DNA of 64,000 nt from Acheta domesticus. Lineage: Eukaryota > Arthropoda > Insecta > Orthoptera > Gryllidae. The notes beneath the pieces were generated by a model. That model ran no database searches. It was not told the origin of the DNA and worked only from the letters and a program-made list of their open reading frames with translations. The DNA lies in NCBI GenBank assembly GCA_031308135.1, contig JAHLJT010000631.1, positions 224,449,654 to 224,513,653 of the forward strand, given 5' to 3'. This document shows, one piece after another, positions 21,900-34,005 of the stretch (positions are counted from its first letter, which is position 1; each line of letters begins with the position of its first letter). The position numbers were made by a program, and so were the translations under genes.

Positions 21900-22905
21900 C
21901 ATTAATTCACTCAATAATTTTTCACAACATTAAATTACAGATATTTCTCCAATGAATGAATGTGTCCCATACGTCATAAGCCAGAAATAAAAAGAAAATG
22001 AGAGACAGGTTTCGTGGGACACCACCAGTGAAATTGATAAATATGATTAGGGCTAACATTGGCGTTGAAGACTACTGTCTTAAGAGATTGAAGTGCGTCT
22101 GACTGAGAAAAAGTGCGAAGTAATAATTTAAAATTATTTCATGTATTTTACTCACTTAACAGCTCTTAAGAAATGACATTAACTTACTTTTTAATAGGAC
22201 AATCAACAATGCCAGCAGAGCCATTGCCACAACTGCTAGTATTTTTATCTGAAAAAAAAATTAAGATGTTACTTCAAGTCTCCCAATTTCAAAAATGAAA
22301 ATAAAGATACTTTTCATTTTTATAGTGGAATCGGTGATTTGAAAAGGGAAATAAGTCCTTGTTCCTTAGTTTTAAGCAAAAACAAGCAAAACTTGATAAC
22401 ATCCACAGTTGTCATCTGAGACATTTATGTTCTACACAAAAGTTGTGGAACTAGTCGTTTGATTGCTTGGGTACTCTGTAACTTCAAATTTGCATTTCTG
22501 TGTTGTACAGAACTGTTTTATACCTTGGTCTTATTTCCTTTATAAAATAATTATGAAATATTTTTAATTAATCTTTATTTTTAGACTTGTGAAACAATAC
22601 AATCACAGAATAAATATATAATAATGTGAATTAACATATCATGCTTATGGACGTGAAAAATAATCTTACTAAATTATAATATCAGCATCTACTCTACTAT
22701 CATCGATTTCCTATTGAGTCTGTGGCTGTGTCAAAACTTTCTGGGAGAAATGGAGATATACATCTGAGATATATTTTACTGTTTATTGAACATCGTTATC
22801 TTCTTTCTGATGATTGGAAGAACAGTTGAGACGTAAACTTGCTTGAAAGGTAAATCTGGACGTACATTTCCATTTGTAAACGTGAACGAGTACTTGATAA
22901 GCCCC
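21900..22905. other. No recognisable gene
   Basis: AT-rich sequence without a recognisable domain or element end. Confidence 0.3.
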
Positions 22906-22906
22906 T

Positions 22907-22907
<1 letters not shown>

Positions 22908-22971
<64 letters not shown>
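22908..22971. repeat. (AT)n microsatellite
   Basis: About 32 uninterrupted AT/TA dinucleotide units. Open frames crossing it translate to IYIYIY on both strands and are artefacts. Confidence 0.95.
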
Positions 22972-22972
<1 letters not shown>

Positions 22973-22974
22973 TC

Positions 22975-24420
22975 ACGGGCTTCAAGGAAACCAAAATGTT
23001 CTCTGCCATTCGCAAGCTGCTTTGCTTGGAAAGAGACGCACAAGGCTCACAATGAGAATTACCAGGACGAGCAAGAGACTTAATTGTCTTCTGAAAATAT
23101 TTTTACCACCAGGTTTTGAAATCTATGATGTCCTCAGTGTCTATTACTATAGTCATACAGCATTTAGGCGTTCCCCAGCTAATAATACTAGTTATTCTGT
23201 GTGATGATCAGAAACTAATCCTGGACTTCCTCTTTTCCAGACAGAATTATTAGTTGGCAGTAGCACACACCTTAAGCTGGACAAGTTTCATTTTCACTCC
23301 GATCTGCAGCTTGAAGAATAACGAAGAACATTTATATCTCAATTCTTTTTACAAAAAACTGGACATATTTCTTTTTCAAAAGCACCAATTCATTTAGGAT
23401 GTAGGTGTATTTAAATAAAACTGATTTTTTTAAATGTTGATTTCATATTTTTGATCGCTAGGTTAAAAATAATATAGTTAATATTTAAAATCCCGTAATG
23501 TACAAAACTTCCTTAGATTTTTTCACAATTTGCATTAAAACTTGATGTTTCCTTTACTCATAAACACGCAAAATTAAGCCTTGGTTGCTAACTTTTTAGC
23601 ATTTTTTAAAATATTATTTAAAAAAAATTAAGTTCAAGAAATTAAAACTAATTCCACCAGAGTTGCCGACTTCGGATCTATTTCTTCCTTCAAAATCATC
23701 TTAAAATACCGGAATTTCCATTTTGATGTAACACTATCAGTTTACTTTTGAAGGATTCAGTGAAACATCAAACACGCAATATATAAAATGCACATTCAAA
23801 TATTCTACTTGACAATATTTTAAATCAATCCCACTTAAGGAGAAGATATTATTAAGGAATTATTTGATGTCTGGTAATTCAAAGACAAATTGTTCTAAAA
23901 ATTTATAAACAATTTAATATTCTGCAAGTAAAGTTTATTTTGTCCTAGAAATTTAATTAAGTCGTTATATTTAATTTCTTACAGTACAGCCAGACGTGCA
24001 TAAAAACTACTTCCTCCTAACAAAATATCCACATTTTTAATTGCATATTTTTACATATTAGTACGTGTTACATAACATATTTTGCTGATATTTTGACAAA
24101 CATTTTTAATTCCACCGATTTCCTTCAAATTTGTCACGTACAAAATATTTGACGAATGTACAAAAATCAAGTATACTTCTAGAAAAGTTAGATGAGTATT
24201 GTATTAACATTACGGTTAAGCAAAAAAGAAATACTACTAAATACGCTGAATAATTACAAAGCATCAAAAGATGAGATTTCAAAAACTGATTCAAATGTTA
24301 ACCATGGATTCAGGACACACCCACTTTCTTTACTGTTTCAGAGAAAATTCTGCAAGTGGGATTCAAGGAAAAAGAGGAGGTTCAGTACTTTGATACAGAA
24401 GTGAACGGGTCTTCTTTGAA
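22975..24420. other. No recognisable gene
   Basis: AT-rich sequence. Short open frames near 23022 and 24192 show no motif. Confidence 0.3.
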
Positions 24421-24424
24421 CGAA

Positions 24425-24544
24425 GTCGACTGCCGGCTTATCCGCTGCAGTGACCCGTAGTTAAACGCGCGACCCCGCGCGGAGTGCACGAATTGCGTCA
24501 TGCTTGCGTTCGCCGGCTTGCCAAGGAAGATTCCAGACCACGTT
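24425..24544 (+). other. Candidate non-coding first exon ending in a GTAAGT donor
   Basis: A small CpG-containing island (CGCGCGACCCCGCGCGGAG near 24466) runs into ...CCACGTTG|GTAAGTTGCG at 24545. The layout, GC peak then strong donor in AT-rich surroundings, is that of an insect promoter with an untranslated exon. No long frame is present. Which gene it would serve is unknown; Mpv17 lies downstream on the same strand. Confidence 0.35.
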
Positions 24545-27355
24545 GGTAAGTTGCGTCTTTCAGTTTTACAATTTTTGCATTGACAGTAATGAAATGTTTC
24601 GTTTAAATAGGCAGGACTTTAAAGTGATACGATGATGCTGAATCAAGGTCGTATGTCGAGTTTGTTTAAGGTAATGTTAGGCTGTTATTAAATCTAACCT
24701 TAAAATCATCACTCGGGCAATGGAATGCATGTCTACGTTTGTGGCAGAAGTGAGTGTTAAGTGGCGATATGGTGGGGGATTTTTATGTCACTATGCCACT
24801 TATCGGAAATCCATGACACGCCCATTCGTGCTATTTATTTTCTCTTCTTTATTAGAAATTGTAGAGGAAGAAGTCACTAATGATCCACTTTTTGTTTTGA
24901 ACGTAATAGTCTGATGTATCTCATTAATTAAAAAATATGTTTTTTATTTTCTGACCTTTGATCTTGTTTATATATTTTTTATTCTCAATCTCTTGTTTTG
25001 GTCGGGGTTGAATGGTCTTCGTCTTTTGTTAATTATTTTTATTTAAACTATTTTGTTGGTAAATTAACACCTTAGAGTATTTAGAGACGTGTTCATAATA
25101 ACATCTGTGAATGCTTTCACGAAATAACTGCCTTTTGAATTATTGATATAATAATTCCTGATAGTAAATTTCAAATGTGCACACTCAATAATCCGTATTC
25201 CGTTTTGTAATTTTGCCCTCTAGGTAATCACATCAGCGCGATAGTGATGCATTACGTTCTGATGGGTTCTATTTTATCGGTTAACACAAGTAGCATATCT
25301 GGCTTTTTCTAAATGAAAGAGGTAAAGAGGTGATAATAACTTCCGTACATTTTATTTTCTGATATTTGAATTGGTTACAAAAAATAATCTTAGATGATCA
25401 TTGCGTTGGAATTGCAAGATAACATTCGTATTATATTATTTCCAGCTTAGTTGTCAAACATTTGACTGATATTAGGATAGTGCATGTGTATTGAGACCTT
25501 TACGACCTTTCCTTTTTTATCGTTTATAAAAAATATTATTATTGTAAATTTAAATGCTCCGTGCCTAGCTCTATTTTATTAATTACGAATAAACACCTGT
25601 ATGTAGAAAGGTGTACGTGCTTGGCCTAGGTAAATTTATAAGAGTTGGGTGATAAAAGTCTGCCCTACGGAAAGTCATCATGTGGATATCTTGTAAAAGG
25701 TATGTCAATTTTTCTAAAATAACATTGACCATTTTCATGAATTTCTTTATTATTCAATTTTCGAATTATTACAGTTCAAATCACGGGAATTTTTTTGTTC
25801 TCGAAATTATTATAGCAATCAATTTTACAATAGACCTAAACTTTGTTTAATCGGGCGTTTTACGGCACAAATGATTACGTTTTAGATATTACGACATGGA
25901 TGATTGCGTCATCACACATTCAGCCAATCGCAGGCGAGAGAATCGTGGAGTGGTACAGGTAAACGGAACAACCGACTACCGTTTCTCGCACGGATGTCAA
26001 ATACTCGAGACATCATAGGAAAGTTGTTTCGTTAAATTAAGTTTGATTCACTTATAAATTTATAATGCTGTCATACAAAAAATATTTTATCGTAGTGTGT
26101 CCATGTTTTATTATGACGATAGCTGTTCCCCAGCTGTGTGTTTCATACCCTTCCTGGAAATAAGAGGATTCATTTATTACGTCTCTTCACACAGAGACAA
26201 TTTAACTTTATTAGTTCAATTTTAAAATGTGATCAAAAGCCATTCAGTGTGGAAGTTTTGGAGTGTACGCAGAATGAAACAGTTATTTTGTGTTACAATC
26301 AAAAGCATCGCTTGGTAATCAGTTATTTTATACTGCAATGATGTCTTTCGAGGTAAACCGAGCGGAAGAAAAATAGCGAAGGAAAGTTACATTAATTCCT
26401 TTATTCTATGGACAAAAACGGGAAACATCGGTCGAATGAAGTTCTTATTAGTAAGTATCGACATTTACGCTAACAACGAGTAGCTAATTTTAACAATTGG
26501 TTTTGGAAAACCAGAATAATAAATGCAGTACTCTATTTTAAATAAAGAATAGTATCGAATATAAGTGCAAATTATCTGCAAAATGTAAATTTAGAATATA
26601 ACCCAAAATATTCAACGATTTTAATTTTAAATCAAATGACAGGTTTTGTCTTCTACTTCTTAAATACGTTAAACTGCGTTTACACGGTATATCTTTTCGT
26701 TCAATTTTGCGCAAGCGTCTAACGCCTGCGTCATAACTCATGTAGCGCGTGCGTCTTTTCTCAGAAACAAAGGAGCGTTTGCGCACGGTTTCCCGCGGGA
26801 GACGAAAATCATGTTCATCTTTACCTTGCGTTTTCTCCAAAGAGCAAATAGTGCGCAACCTTTAAAAAACAATTAGCCTACATTTCTAGGCCTATTTAAG
26901 CCTCATTTGGCTTTTTGAGCACCAGACCTACGTTTGAGTGTATATGGAAGTCTTGTGGAAAATAATCGTACAGTTCCGACTGGAATAGTTTCCAGAAATG
27001 GGAATAACTAGTACATTATTGAAGACAGACTGAGGTCATGTATTTCGGAGAGAATCGTATGTTGCTGTTTTAGCACAAAATATAATATAGTTATTATAAT
27101 TCAAAGTAAAATGCTCTTCCCTTATTATTGGACTCCTCAAAATTTACCTTCTTACAATGTTTCTCTCATGTTGTTCTTTCGCCTGCTTGTGAGTATAGGC
27201 AGTACAATTCCTAAGCACAACATCAAATCCATTGAACGTCAAGGATTGGACCGTGTGGACCGTGTAGTGCATATGTGTCTCGTAACACGTGTCTTTCAAC
27301 TACGCGCATACAATTTTATGCCGAACATACGTATCGTGTGGACGAAGCTTTAAAG
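24545..27355. other. No recognisable gene
   Basis: AT-rich sequence. I found no element ends with duplications and no domain-like translation. Confidence 0.3.
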
Positions 27356-27357
27356 AG

Positions 27358-27640
27358 ATGCCATTTGAATTCGTAATTACAGCAATATTTACTGCGGCTT
27401 TGAGACAAACGTACTTCCTTTATAATTGGAAACACGCACATTTTATTCCCTTTCTCAATCTTGGGAAAGTACAAAATGATCCAACTAGCTATCGAGCAAT
27501 TAGTTTGCTATACACCATGGGAAAGCTACTTTAAATGTGTACTCTCAAGGGTAAATTCGTACCTCAGCTCAGTCAAAGCTATACCTCCTTGCCAGCTTGG
27601 GTTCTATCTACTCTTGTCTACGTATCAACCCATTAGAATG
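27358..27640 (+). pseudogene. Jockey-type LINE reverse transcriptase fragment
   Basis: Translation near 27361-27534 reads FVITAIFTAALRQTYFLYNW, KHAHFIPFLNLGKVQ, then NDPTSYRAISLLYTMGKLL. This is the first RT motif of Jockey-clade elements (normally PKPGKDP..SYRPISLL). After a one-base shift at about 27530 the next frame reads CVLSRVNSYLSS and PPCQLGFY. About 90 residues survive, truncated at both ends. Confidence 0.75.
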
Positions 27641-28147
27641 TACCATTCTGGTCCAAATGCACAGTTACATCATGAACTTAGCATTACACCCACTCCGGTC
27701 CATTTTCACACCCAGCCCTAAAACTATATTGTAAAATATTAGATTCCTTCAGTAAGTCACTTTCACATAGGTAAGCAGAATTCTCATCGCTAAACGGAAG
27801 TTACCCAGAAAATGTTTCGGCCCCCCATAGACACAAGCCATTGAGTCTTTTCTCATTTATCAACTACGGAACCCCAATATTTTATTGAATCTTTCTCCAG
27901 AATTTTGTATACTTTGTATCATATGATACCTTGTAAATATTCTATTTCTACTTTATTTCTCATACGCTGCTGCAAGAGGCCAAATGCTATTGCTTGAAGA
28001 AATGGAAAAGAGGGGAGGTCCTTGGAATGCAGAAAGCAGCGAAAAGGGTAGTTACATTGAACATAGAGACGTGAACTGAACCCCTGCGTGGCACTGGCGC
28101 CGTGTGAGAGAGGAGAGGGCGGGGCGGGGCGGGGCGGGGTGGGGCAC

Positions 28148-28345
28148 CTTTCTGGGCGTGAGGGCGTAGAAGCTCCGCGTGCGCGGGGCGCGGCAGGCGG
28201 CCTCGTGCTCCTGCTGCGGGGGCTGGCCCTCGTAGGGCGCGGGCGCGGGCGCGGCGTGGTGGCGCGTGCGGCGCGAGCGCGAGCGCGGGCGCGCGGCGGG
28301 GCCCGGGCCGGGGCCGAGGGCGAGGGCGGGGGCGGAGGCGGCCAT
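28148..28345 (-). CDS. Candidate GC-rich coding exon of an unrecognised gene
   Basis: On the - strand an ATG at 28343-28345 opens 66 codons ending at a good donor, CAGAAAG|GTGCCC (GT at 28147-28146). The first half is Ala/Pro/Arg-rich. The second half is more protein-like: APYEGQPPQQEHEAACRAP then RTRSFYALTPRK. The exon could extend upstream, because the frame stays open to 28744, but that part runs into a purine tract. In this composition all frames are open, so coding status is less sure than for the exons at 10 and 17 kb. I do not recognise the product. Confidence 0.35.
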
Positions 28346-28594
28346 GGCGGCCGTGGCGGGCGGCGCGCGCGGCGCCGGCGCCGCCCTCGTGCCGGCTCTC
28401 CGCGCTCCGCCCGTTGCCCGGCGACGGCAGCGGCAGCGACAGCCGCGGCCACCCCGAAGCGCGCGCGCTCGCCCTGCGGACACCTCGACCCCCCGGCACG
28501 GGCGCGCGCGGTTGCCAGGTGAAGGCCCCGGGCGCAAGACTTGCTCCGGGCGAGCAATTTTTAGACAATCGCCGCAAGAAACGTCCGCAATGCA

Positions 28595-28800
28595 ACTAAA
28601 GAATGGAAACAAAAGAAAAGAAAAAAGAAAAAGAAAAAAGGCAAAGAAAAAAGAAAAAAAGAAAAAAGACAAAGAAAGAAAAGAAATGAAAAAAGAAAAG
28701 AAGAAAGGAAAGAAGAAAGAAAAGAAAAAGTAAAGAAAAAACAAATGATAAAAGATAAAAGAAAAGATAAAATATCAGAAAAGATTACAGAAAAAAACGA
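28595..28800. repeat. Purine-rich low-complexity tract (GAAAA-type)
   Basis: About 200 bp of almost pure A and G on the + strand (AAAGAAAAAAGAAAAAG and variants). The open frames across it are artefacts of composition. Confidence 0.9.
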
Positions 28801-28809
28801 AATACTTCA

Positions 28810-31500
28810 AGACTCTATATTACTGTTATGAAAGATGCCAATTTATTTCTTTTTTATTCAGAAGGTTAAAAACGCTTCGACATTATCAATAATATGCTAC
28901 TTCAGTACGCCTTTATCATGGGGTGTAAAAAATGTTTTATCTACTATCGTACGCGCACCCGTGCCAGCAATAGACATCTTCCCTCCCTGTTAATTCCTAC
29001 TGTTTAAGTGGTTTATAATATGGATCAAGCAGTACGCTGTTGTGTCGGATTCTGGAGCAAACAAATCTAAACGCTAGCTGTTATTTATATGCTTCCCTTC
29101 AATTACTGTCACTTGCAACTTATTTTTCGAAAGAAGGCGTGATTTTTTATTTCTTGTTTCCAGTGTTTCAATATTTAAATTAATTATTAATATTGTAGTT
29201 GTTTCTTTCACTACAAATTGAAACAGTTGCAGGGAAAGATCAAGCAAAGGAAGGGGAAAATACTTAAGCAAAATATTGTTTTCAAGAAAATTTGTATTTT
29301 GACAAAGCTCTAATCACTTACATGGCCTTAAACAACCTGCAAATTACAACGGTTCGTATAATAAATAAAATTTTGCAATGGTAATCCACGGACAATGTTC
29401 AGGAGGAACTCAAGTGAAGTAGGGGACTTTGAAAAAAGCTGTGCCCAGTTTTTAACAACTGTATAACTATGTTTTTACCAATTATTACAGTTTATTCACT
29501 TTTACAATTAACAATTAAAATTGTTTAATAAAATATTATTTTATTTTCACAAATAATGTTATGAGCACTTAGCTTACTTTGAAAAAAAGGGGGTTGAATA
29601 TTTTGGAAGAAATGTTCTAACTTTATAATCAACTCTCAACACTTGAAGGATGACTCAACTCATTATGCTAATGTAAGTTAATAATACAATTTTCAGTTTT
29701 ACTTATATTATTGCTTACAAACATACTTTGGGTAAATGTTGGTGCACTATTAAGGGATGTTTCAAACACAACATTCAGATATATTTCTGCTGCTAATTTC
29801 TTGGAAATATAATTTTTCTGTAAACCAGATAGTTCAATATGCTGCAACAGATAAGGATTTCTAACGACTGCTCTAGAATTGGATAAAACTGTAATAGAAG
29901 TACACCCAAGTGTGTTTTTTGAGGTGATGGCAATTTTAAGAATGGTGTAATATTTTCAGGGTTTTTATACAAAGCATTAATGTCACCTCTCTGAGTGCAA
30001 CATTTCGTTACTCTATAATTGACAAAAACGTTCTTGTGCAATTGTTTGTTCGAAGTTTCATATATTTACACACACTTCCTAAAGCATTCATTCATCTCTG
30101 TTTTCAACAATATGAAATTTGTGATCAATTTCAGTCTCTGTGTCGTATGTAGTTGTTGTAATAAAGGAATAGCCATCCTCCACTTCATGAGTGTGTACAT
30201 TACACGAGTATATTAACTCACATATTCTGCGGGCACCAAAATAGCCAATAACTTTACATAGATAAACATTCATCAGGGGAATTCATTAACATATTTTTAT
30301 CTTCACACACAAGTAAAATCTTTTAGCTTTGAATACAATGATTACAATGACGCTGATTGGCGTTTTTCTGACTTTTATGGAAAGTAAGCTATCACAGTTT
30401 TACTTTATCGTATACGTATGTACGATAGGTACGATACGATAGTACGTTAGGTACGATACGATATGTACGATAGTATTATTATACGTAGTGTGGAGAACGT
30501 TATGTAATACTGCAGCAAAAATCCGCGATATTGAAACAGAAATATCTCGATTGTGCAGCACAGAAAAAGTGGATAAATATTGAAACGTTCTTCGAGCTAT
30601 CGGTGTGTGTGTGGATGATCTTCCACTACGTTTCACCTATTTTTAAAATCCAACTCCAAAAGATATTTCCCGTAATCAGTTTCCGAATTTCTAAACAATT
30701 TGGGCGCCAGGAAATGGTTACAGTTAAATCCCTGATTATATATTATCAATTCTCGTAAATAAAAATTCTGCTAGCTCGGTCGATTGTGTTCTTATAAAAT
30801 AATTGTTGCTTCTTACTCCGCAACCAATTACTCAATCTGCCATTCATACGAAGTGGCGAGGAATCTGAAACATCTACTCTAAGATTGCACGTAATGGCAA
30901 ATGAAAATCAGCTTATTTTCAACTATGAATTACAGTTTATTAAACATTAAAGATCAATCATTCAACTTATAATGCTTGTTTCAGATTATCATTAGGCCAA
31001 GAGCATGTTTTTGTTATTGCAATAACGTTATCGAACCTTTATCCGTTCTTCCTTCTTCGCGCGCACGACGCTTCCCATTCGACGTCGCCACGTAGAATCT
31101 TCTTGTCGCTGTAGTCCAATCTTCACTCTTGCTGAAGTCCACGAGGATCCAAGACCAAGTCGAAACTTCTTAATTCAATAGTAAAATGTATAAGTCCACA
31201 CTTGTAGCTCCACCGCGAAAATATTCTAAGATCACTTTCCAGCATTCCCACGAAATATTACAAGTCTCAATAAGTAATACTCGAACTTAACACAGCTCTC
31301 AGCGATCCGTTCACCTCCACGACACAAGACAGAATGAATTAATATCCCCCTTGTCAACCCTTGAAACCTCGCCTTATTTCTCTTTCCTTTGTTTTGCAAA
31401 CTTTTCCGAAACGTCCGATGACGTCACCCTTCCTGTCCCATTTCTGAACCAATGACAATCTCCTGGTCGCTCCTGTGCACCCCCACACCCGCTTTTAAAC
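28810..31500. other. No recognisable gene
   Basis: AT-rich. A sequence on the - strand near 28930-28960 (GGCACGGGTGCGCGTACG) vaguely recalls a Helitron 3' end. A short TACGATACGA-type tandem repeat lies at 30415-30475. No domain or exon is recognisable. Confidence 0.3.
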
Positions 31501-31509
31501 AAACTCATC

Positions 31510-31735
31510 TCCCGTGTTGCTACGGTGTCACACTGCATGTTTGCACCATAGCAACCCAGCTCTTGCAGTATCTACGGTGTCACTTACGAACGTCTTCGAA
31601 TTTGTCAGGTGGCTACGGTGCCACCTGCGTGTTTACACGCGGTAACTATGGTGCACCTCGCACCTGTCTCACAAGGAAATCGCATTATTCACGTTTCTAC
31701 GGTGCCACCTGCGTACCTGCACCATAGAAATCAAA
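31510..31735 (+). repeat. Degenerate tandem repeat (CTACGGTGYCAC units)
   Basis: CTACGGTGTCAC or CTACGGTGCCAC recurs at about 31520, 31574, 31614 and 31699, each followed by a CTGC(A/G)TG-TTTACACC-type line and a CCATAG stretch that is roughly its complement. Units are 40-85 bp. The open 91-codon frame at 31452-31727 reflects the repeat and GC content only. Confidence 0.65.
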
Positions 31736-31887
31736 GTTTTTTGCTGATATCCCGAATATTTTGTCCTTTATTTACTAAATAAATGTTCTTGATTTATAGT
31801 GTGTCACAATATTGTTCAAATATGTAGTAAATTACTTCATCTAACACGTTGGTAGACAGAATCCATGATTTGTAAGTCATTGATACC

Positions 31888-32290
31888 GAAAAAATAACTA
31901 ACGGCAAAATGTCCGTCCGTCCCGTCCGTCCCGTCCGTCCGTCTGACGAAAGCTGGCGCCTAAACCACCCCTTCTATTCCCAAATGAAGACTCCCAAGTC
32001 GATTTGGCCCGTCTGGAACCTCTGATTTTGAAAAACATTCTTAAAATTTTAAGGATACTTTGCCTAAAGCTCCAGGGACATGTTTAAAATTTCCTCAAAA
32101 ACTGCTCCAAATTTTTTCTTTAAATTTCTGTAAGAATAGAGCAAAATACGCTTATAAAATTGGACCTATTTTCACTGTTATGTGAAAGTGAGCACCGCCT
32201 CTCCAAACTGTGAAAGAAAACATTCATTTCTGCTGCTCTAAATTCTTTATTTTCTGGGGTGAAACCGTTCAAACTTTTCTGCCACATAAC
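31888..32290 (-). repeat. Family X repeat, fragment (copy C)
   Basis: The GTCCGTCCCGTCCGTCC tract and 'gctggcgcctaaaccac' are the reverse complement of the block near 12020-12060 in copy B. They are followed by reversed unit lines such as 'gctccaaattttttcttta'. Only the end of the element is present. Confidence 0.6.
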
Positions 32291-32295
32291 TTTCC

Positions 32296-32690
32296 TGGAA
32301 AGAGGGACTAGAGTTTTTTTTCAGTATAATGATTTTCACCATGATTTATTTCAAATTAGCCGGTACTTGTGTATATTAGACAAATCTAGATTAGTAATTT
32401 CAATTTAGGAAAAATTAATTGTAGTACAATAACTCTTTTTCATTGAAATATGTTTTTTAGCCAGCCACAAGTGAAAGTAGTTCTTTCAGTTCATTCGAAT
32501 CGTGCCAAAAGTTCAATTTTTAGCATTCGTGCTAAAAGTGAGGCGATGCTCAAATGTTCAGATAAAACTCTGAATGCAACAAAGAAAACAAAGTAATTCC
32601 ACCAGACCGCATCAGCCTGTCGGTCTCGTGCCGCAACCTTCTACTCTCCAAATAAAAATGCCACTTTAACCACTCGTATCATAAATACTA
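32296..32690. other. No recognisable gene
   Basis: AT-rich sequence with nothing recognised. Confidence 0.25.
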
Positions 32691-32695
32691 TTTTA

Positions 32696-33029
32696 GTTAT
32701 TGATATTTGGTTCTTTGGATTATAGACAATAATATATTAAAACAGAACTAAATGGGTTGTTCAAAAACACATATATTTATATTCAAACATTTTAACAAAT
32801 ATTTTTGTTTCTTGTTATTCAATTTGCTTCAATCAAATTTTAATATAGTTAAAATTCTTAATTCACAGATTGTACCTGAAAAAGCAATGAAAAGAATCAC
32901 GAAACATTGCACCCATAATTGTAAGAAAATCTTAATGGAATATAAGTATGTTTTTATACAACTCGTTTTTGTCTGTGTTCTGTTTTAATATATTATTGCC
33001 TATAATCCAAAGATACCAAATCAATAATA
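32696..33029. repeat. Fold-back element with terminal inverted repeats of about 55 bp
   Basis: The left arm, starting TTATTGATATTTGG and running through GGATTATAGACAATAATATA, is repeated inverted at the right end (TATTATTGCCTATAATCC...CCAAATCAATAA). The centre is AT-rich, about 220 bp. This is a MITE-like structure. The target duplication is ambiguous (TA or TTA). Confidence 0.65.
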
Positions 33030-33034
33030 AGTTG

Positions 33035-33490
33035 AACAGACAATCAATAAACAATACTAAGTGTCTTAACTATTTAAATTTTTGAAAATTCAGAGGAGTA
33101 TACTAATACATTTTTATTTAAATCATGACTCATTTGTTAGACTAAATTTTCTGTCGTTAGAAATGAACAGCACAATTGCTTTCATTAATTAAACTAATTG
33201 TAAATCTTTTATCTACGCCGGATGTCAATGCATTTTCACACTTCTAAAATTAAAAGGTCTGAGAAACGTAACCCTGAGAATTTATTATTGCACTCATTTT
33301 TGTAAAAATAGTATTAAAACAAATGTTCCATGTGAGTAAATGAATTTGAGGAATAAACTAGAATGATAACTCTTCTTTGAAAATCGAACACATCCGTAAT
33401 AGAATCAAAACACGTATTGAAAACTTGTCTCTCATCAGGGATTCCTTTAACATAACAGTTGTCTTATTTTATTTCAATGATCTAGAAAAT
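33035..33490. other. No recognisable gene
   Basis: AT-rich sequence up to the TAA repeat that precedes the R4/Dong-like LINE. Confidence 0.25.
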
Positions 33491-33494
33491 AATC

Positions 33495-33500
33495 GATAAT

Positions 33501-33531
<31 letters not shown>

Positions 33532-33541
33532 CAACAACAAC
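33495..33541. repeat. (TAA)n/(CAA)n microsatellite at the 5' junction of the LINE
   Basis: About ten ATA/TAA units then five CAA units end exactly where the LINE sequence CTCCACCTAGGGAG begins. Together with the long TAA array at the 3' end this makes the insertion site a TAA repeat. Confidence 0.85.
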
Positions 33542-34005
33542 TCCACCTAGGGAGTACACGACCTTGCAGTTGGTGGTGGGGCTTGAGTACCCCCATGAGC
33601 CTGAGAGCTATGTCAGTGGTAGCCTAGATACTGGTAGGGTCTCCCTTAGGCTGAATAGGTTGAAGGTGAGGGGTCCGACGAAGAAGTACTCCATTTTGAG
33701 GAGAGTGGGAAGTAAGCAGAGAGGGAAGGGTCATGAACCTTTGGACTTCCTGTTATCGGTCCATAGAGGGTACAGGAGAGAAACTGGGTTGGCACACCAG
33801 GCCACTGATTAGAGTGGAGGCCCGAACCTTGCATTAGCCAGCGAAGGAGGTTGCCTTCAGCAGTCAGTGAAAATCCCGTAGGGTTTAGTAATGCCAACTG
33901 GCGATCGGAGGGACCCCTTGCTGGGCCCTGCGGGGGGATGCCCCGAGGCCACTATGGGTCGCAGTAACGGATCGCAGGAAACAACCCAAAGGTTAAGTGT
34001 GATCT

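Noticed and set aside
22776..23055. Open frames containing IYIYIY on both strands
   Set aside because: Translation of an AT dinucleotide repeat.
28052..28744. A 230-codon frame on - and overlapping frames on + covering the GC island and purine tract
   Set aside because: Open by composition. The purine tract encodes only Phe/Ser/Leu or Lys/Glu runs. Only the segment up to the donor at 28148 is kept as a candidate.
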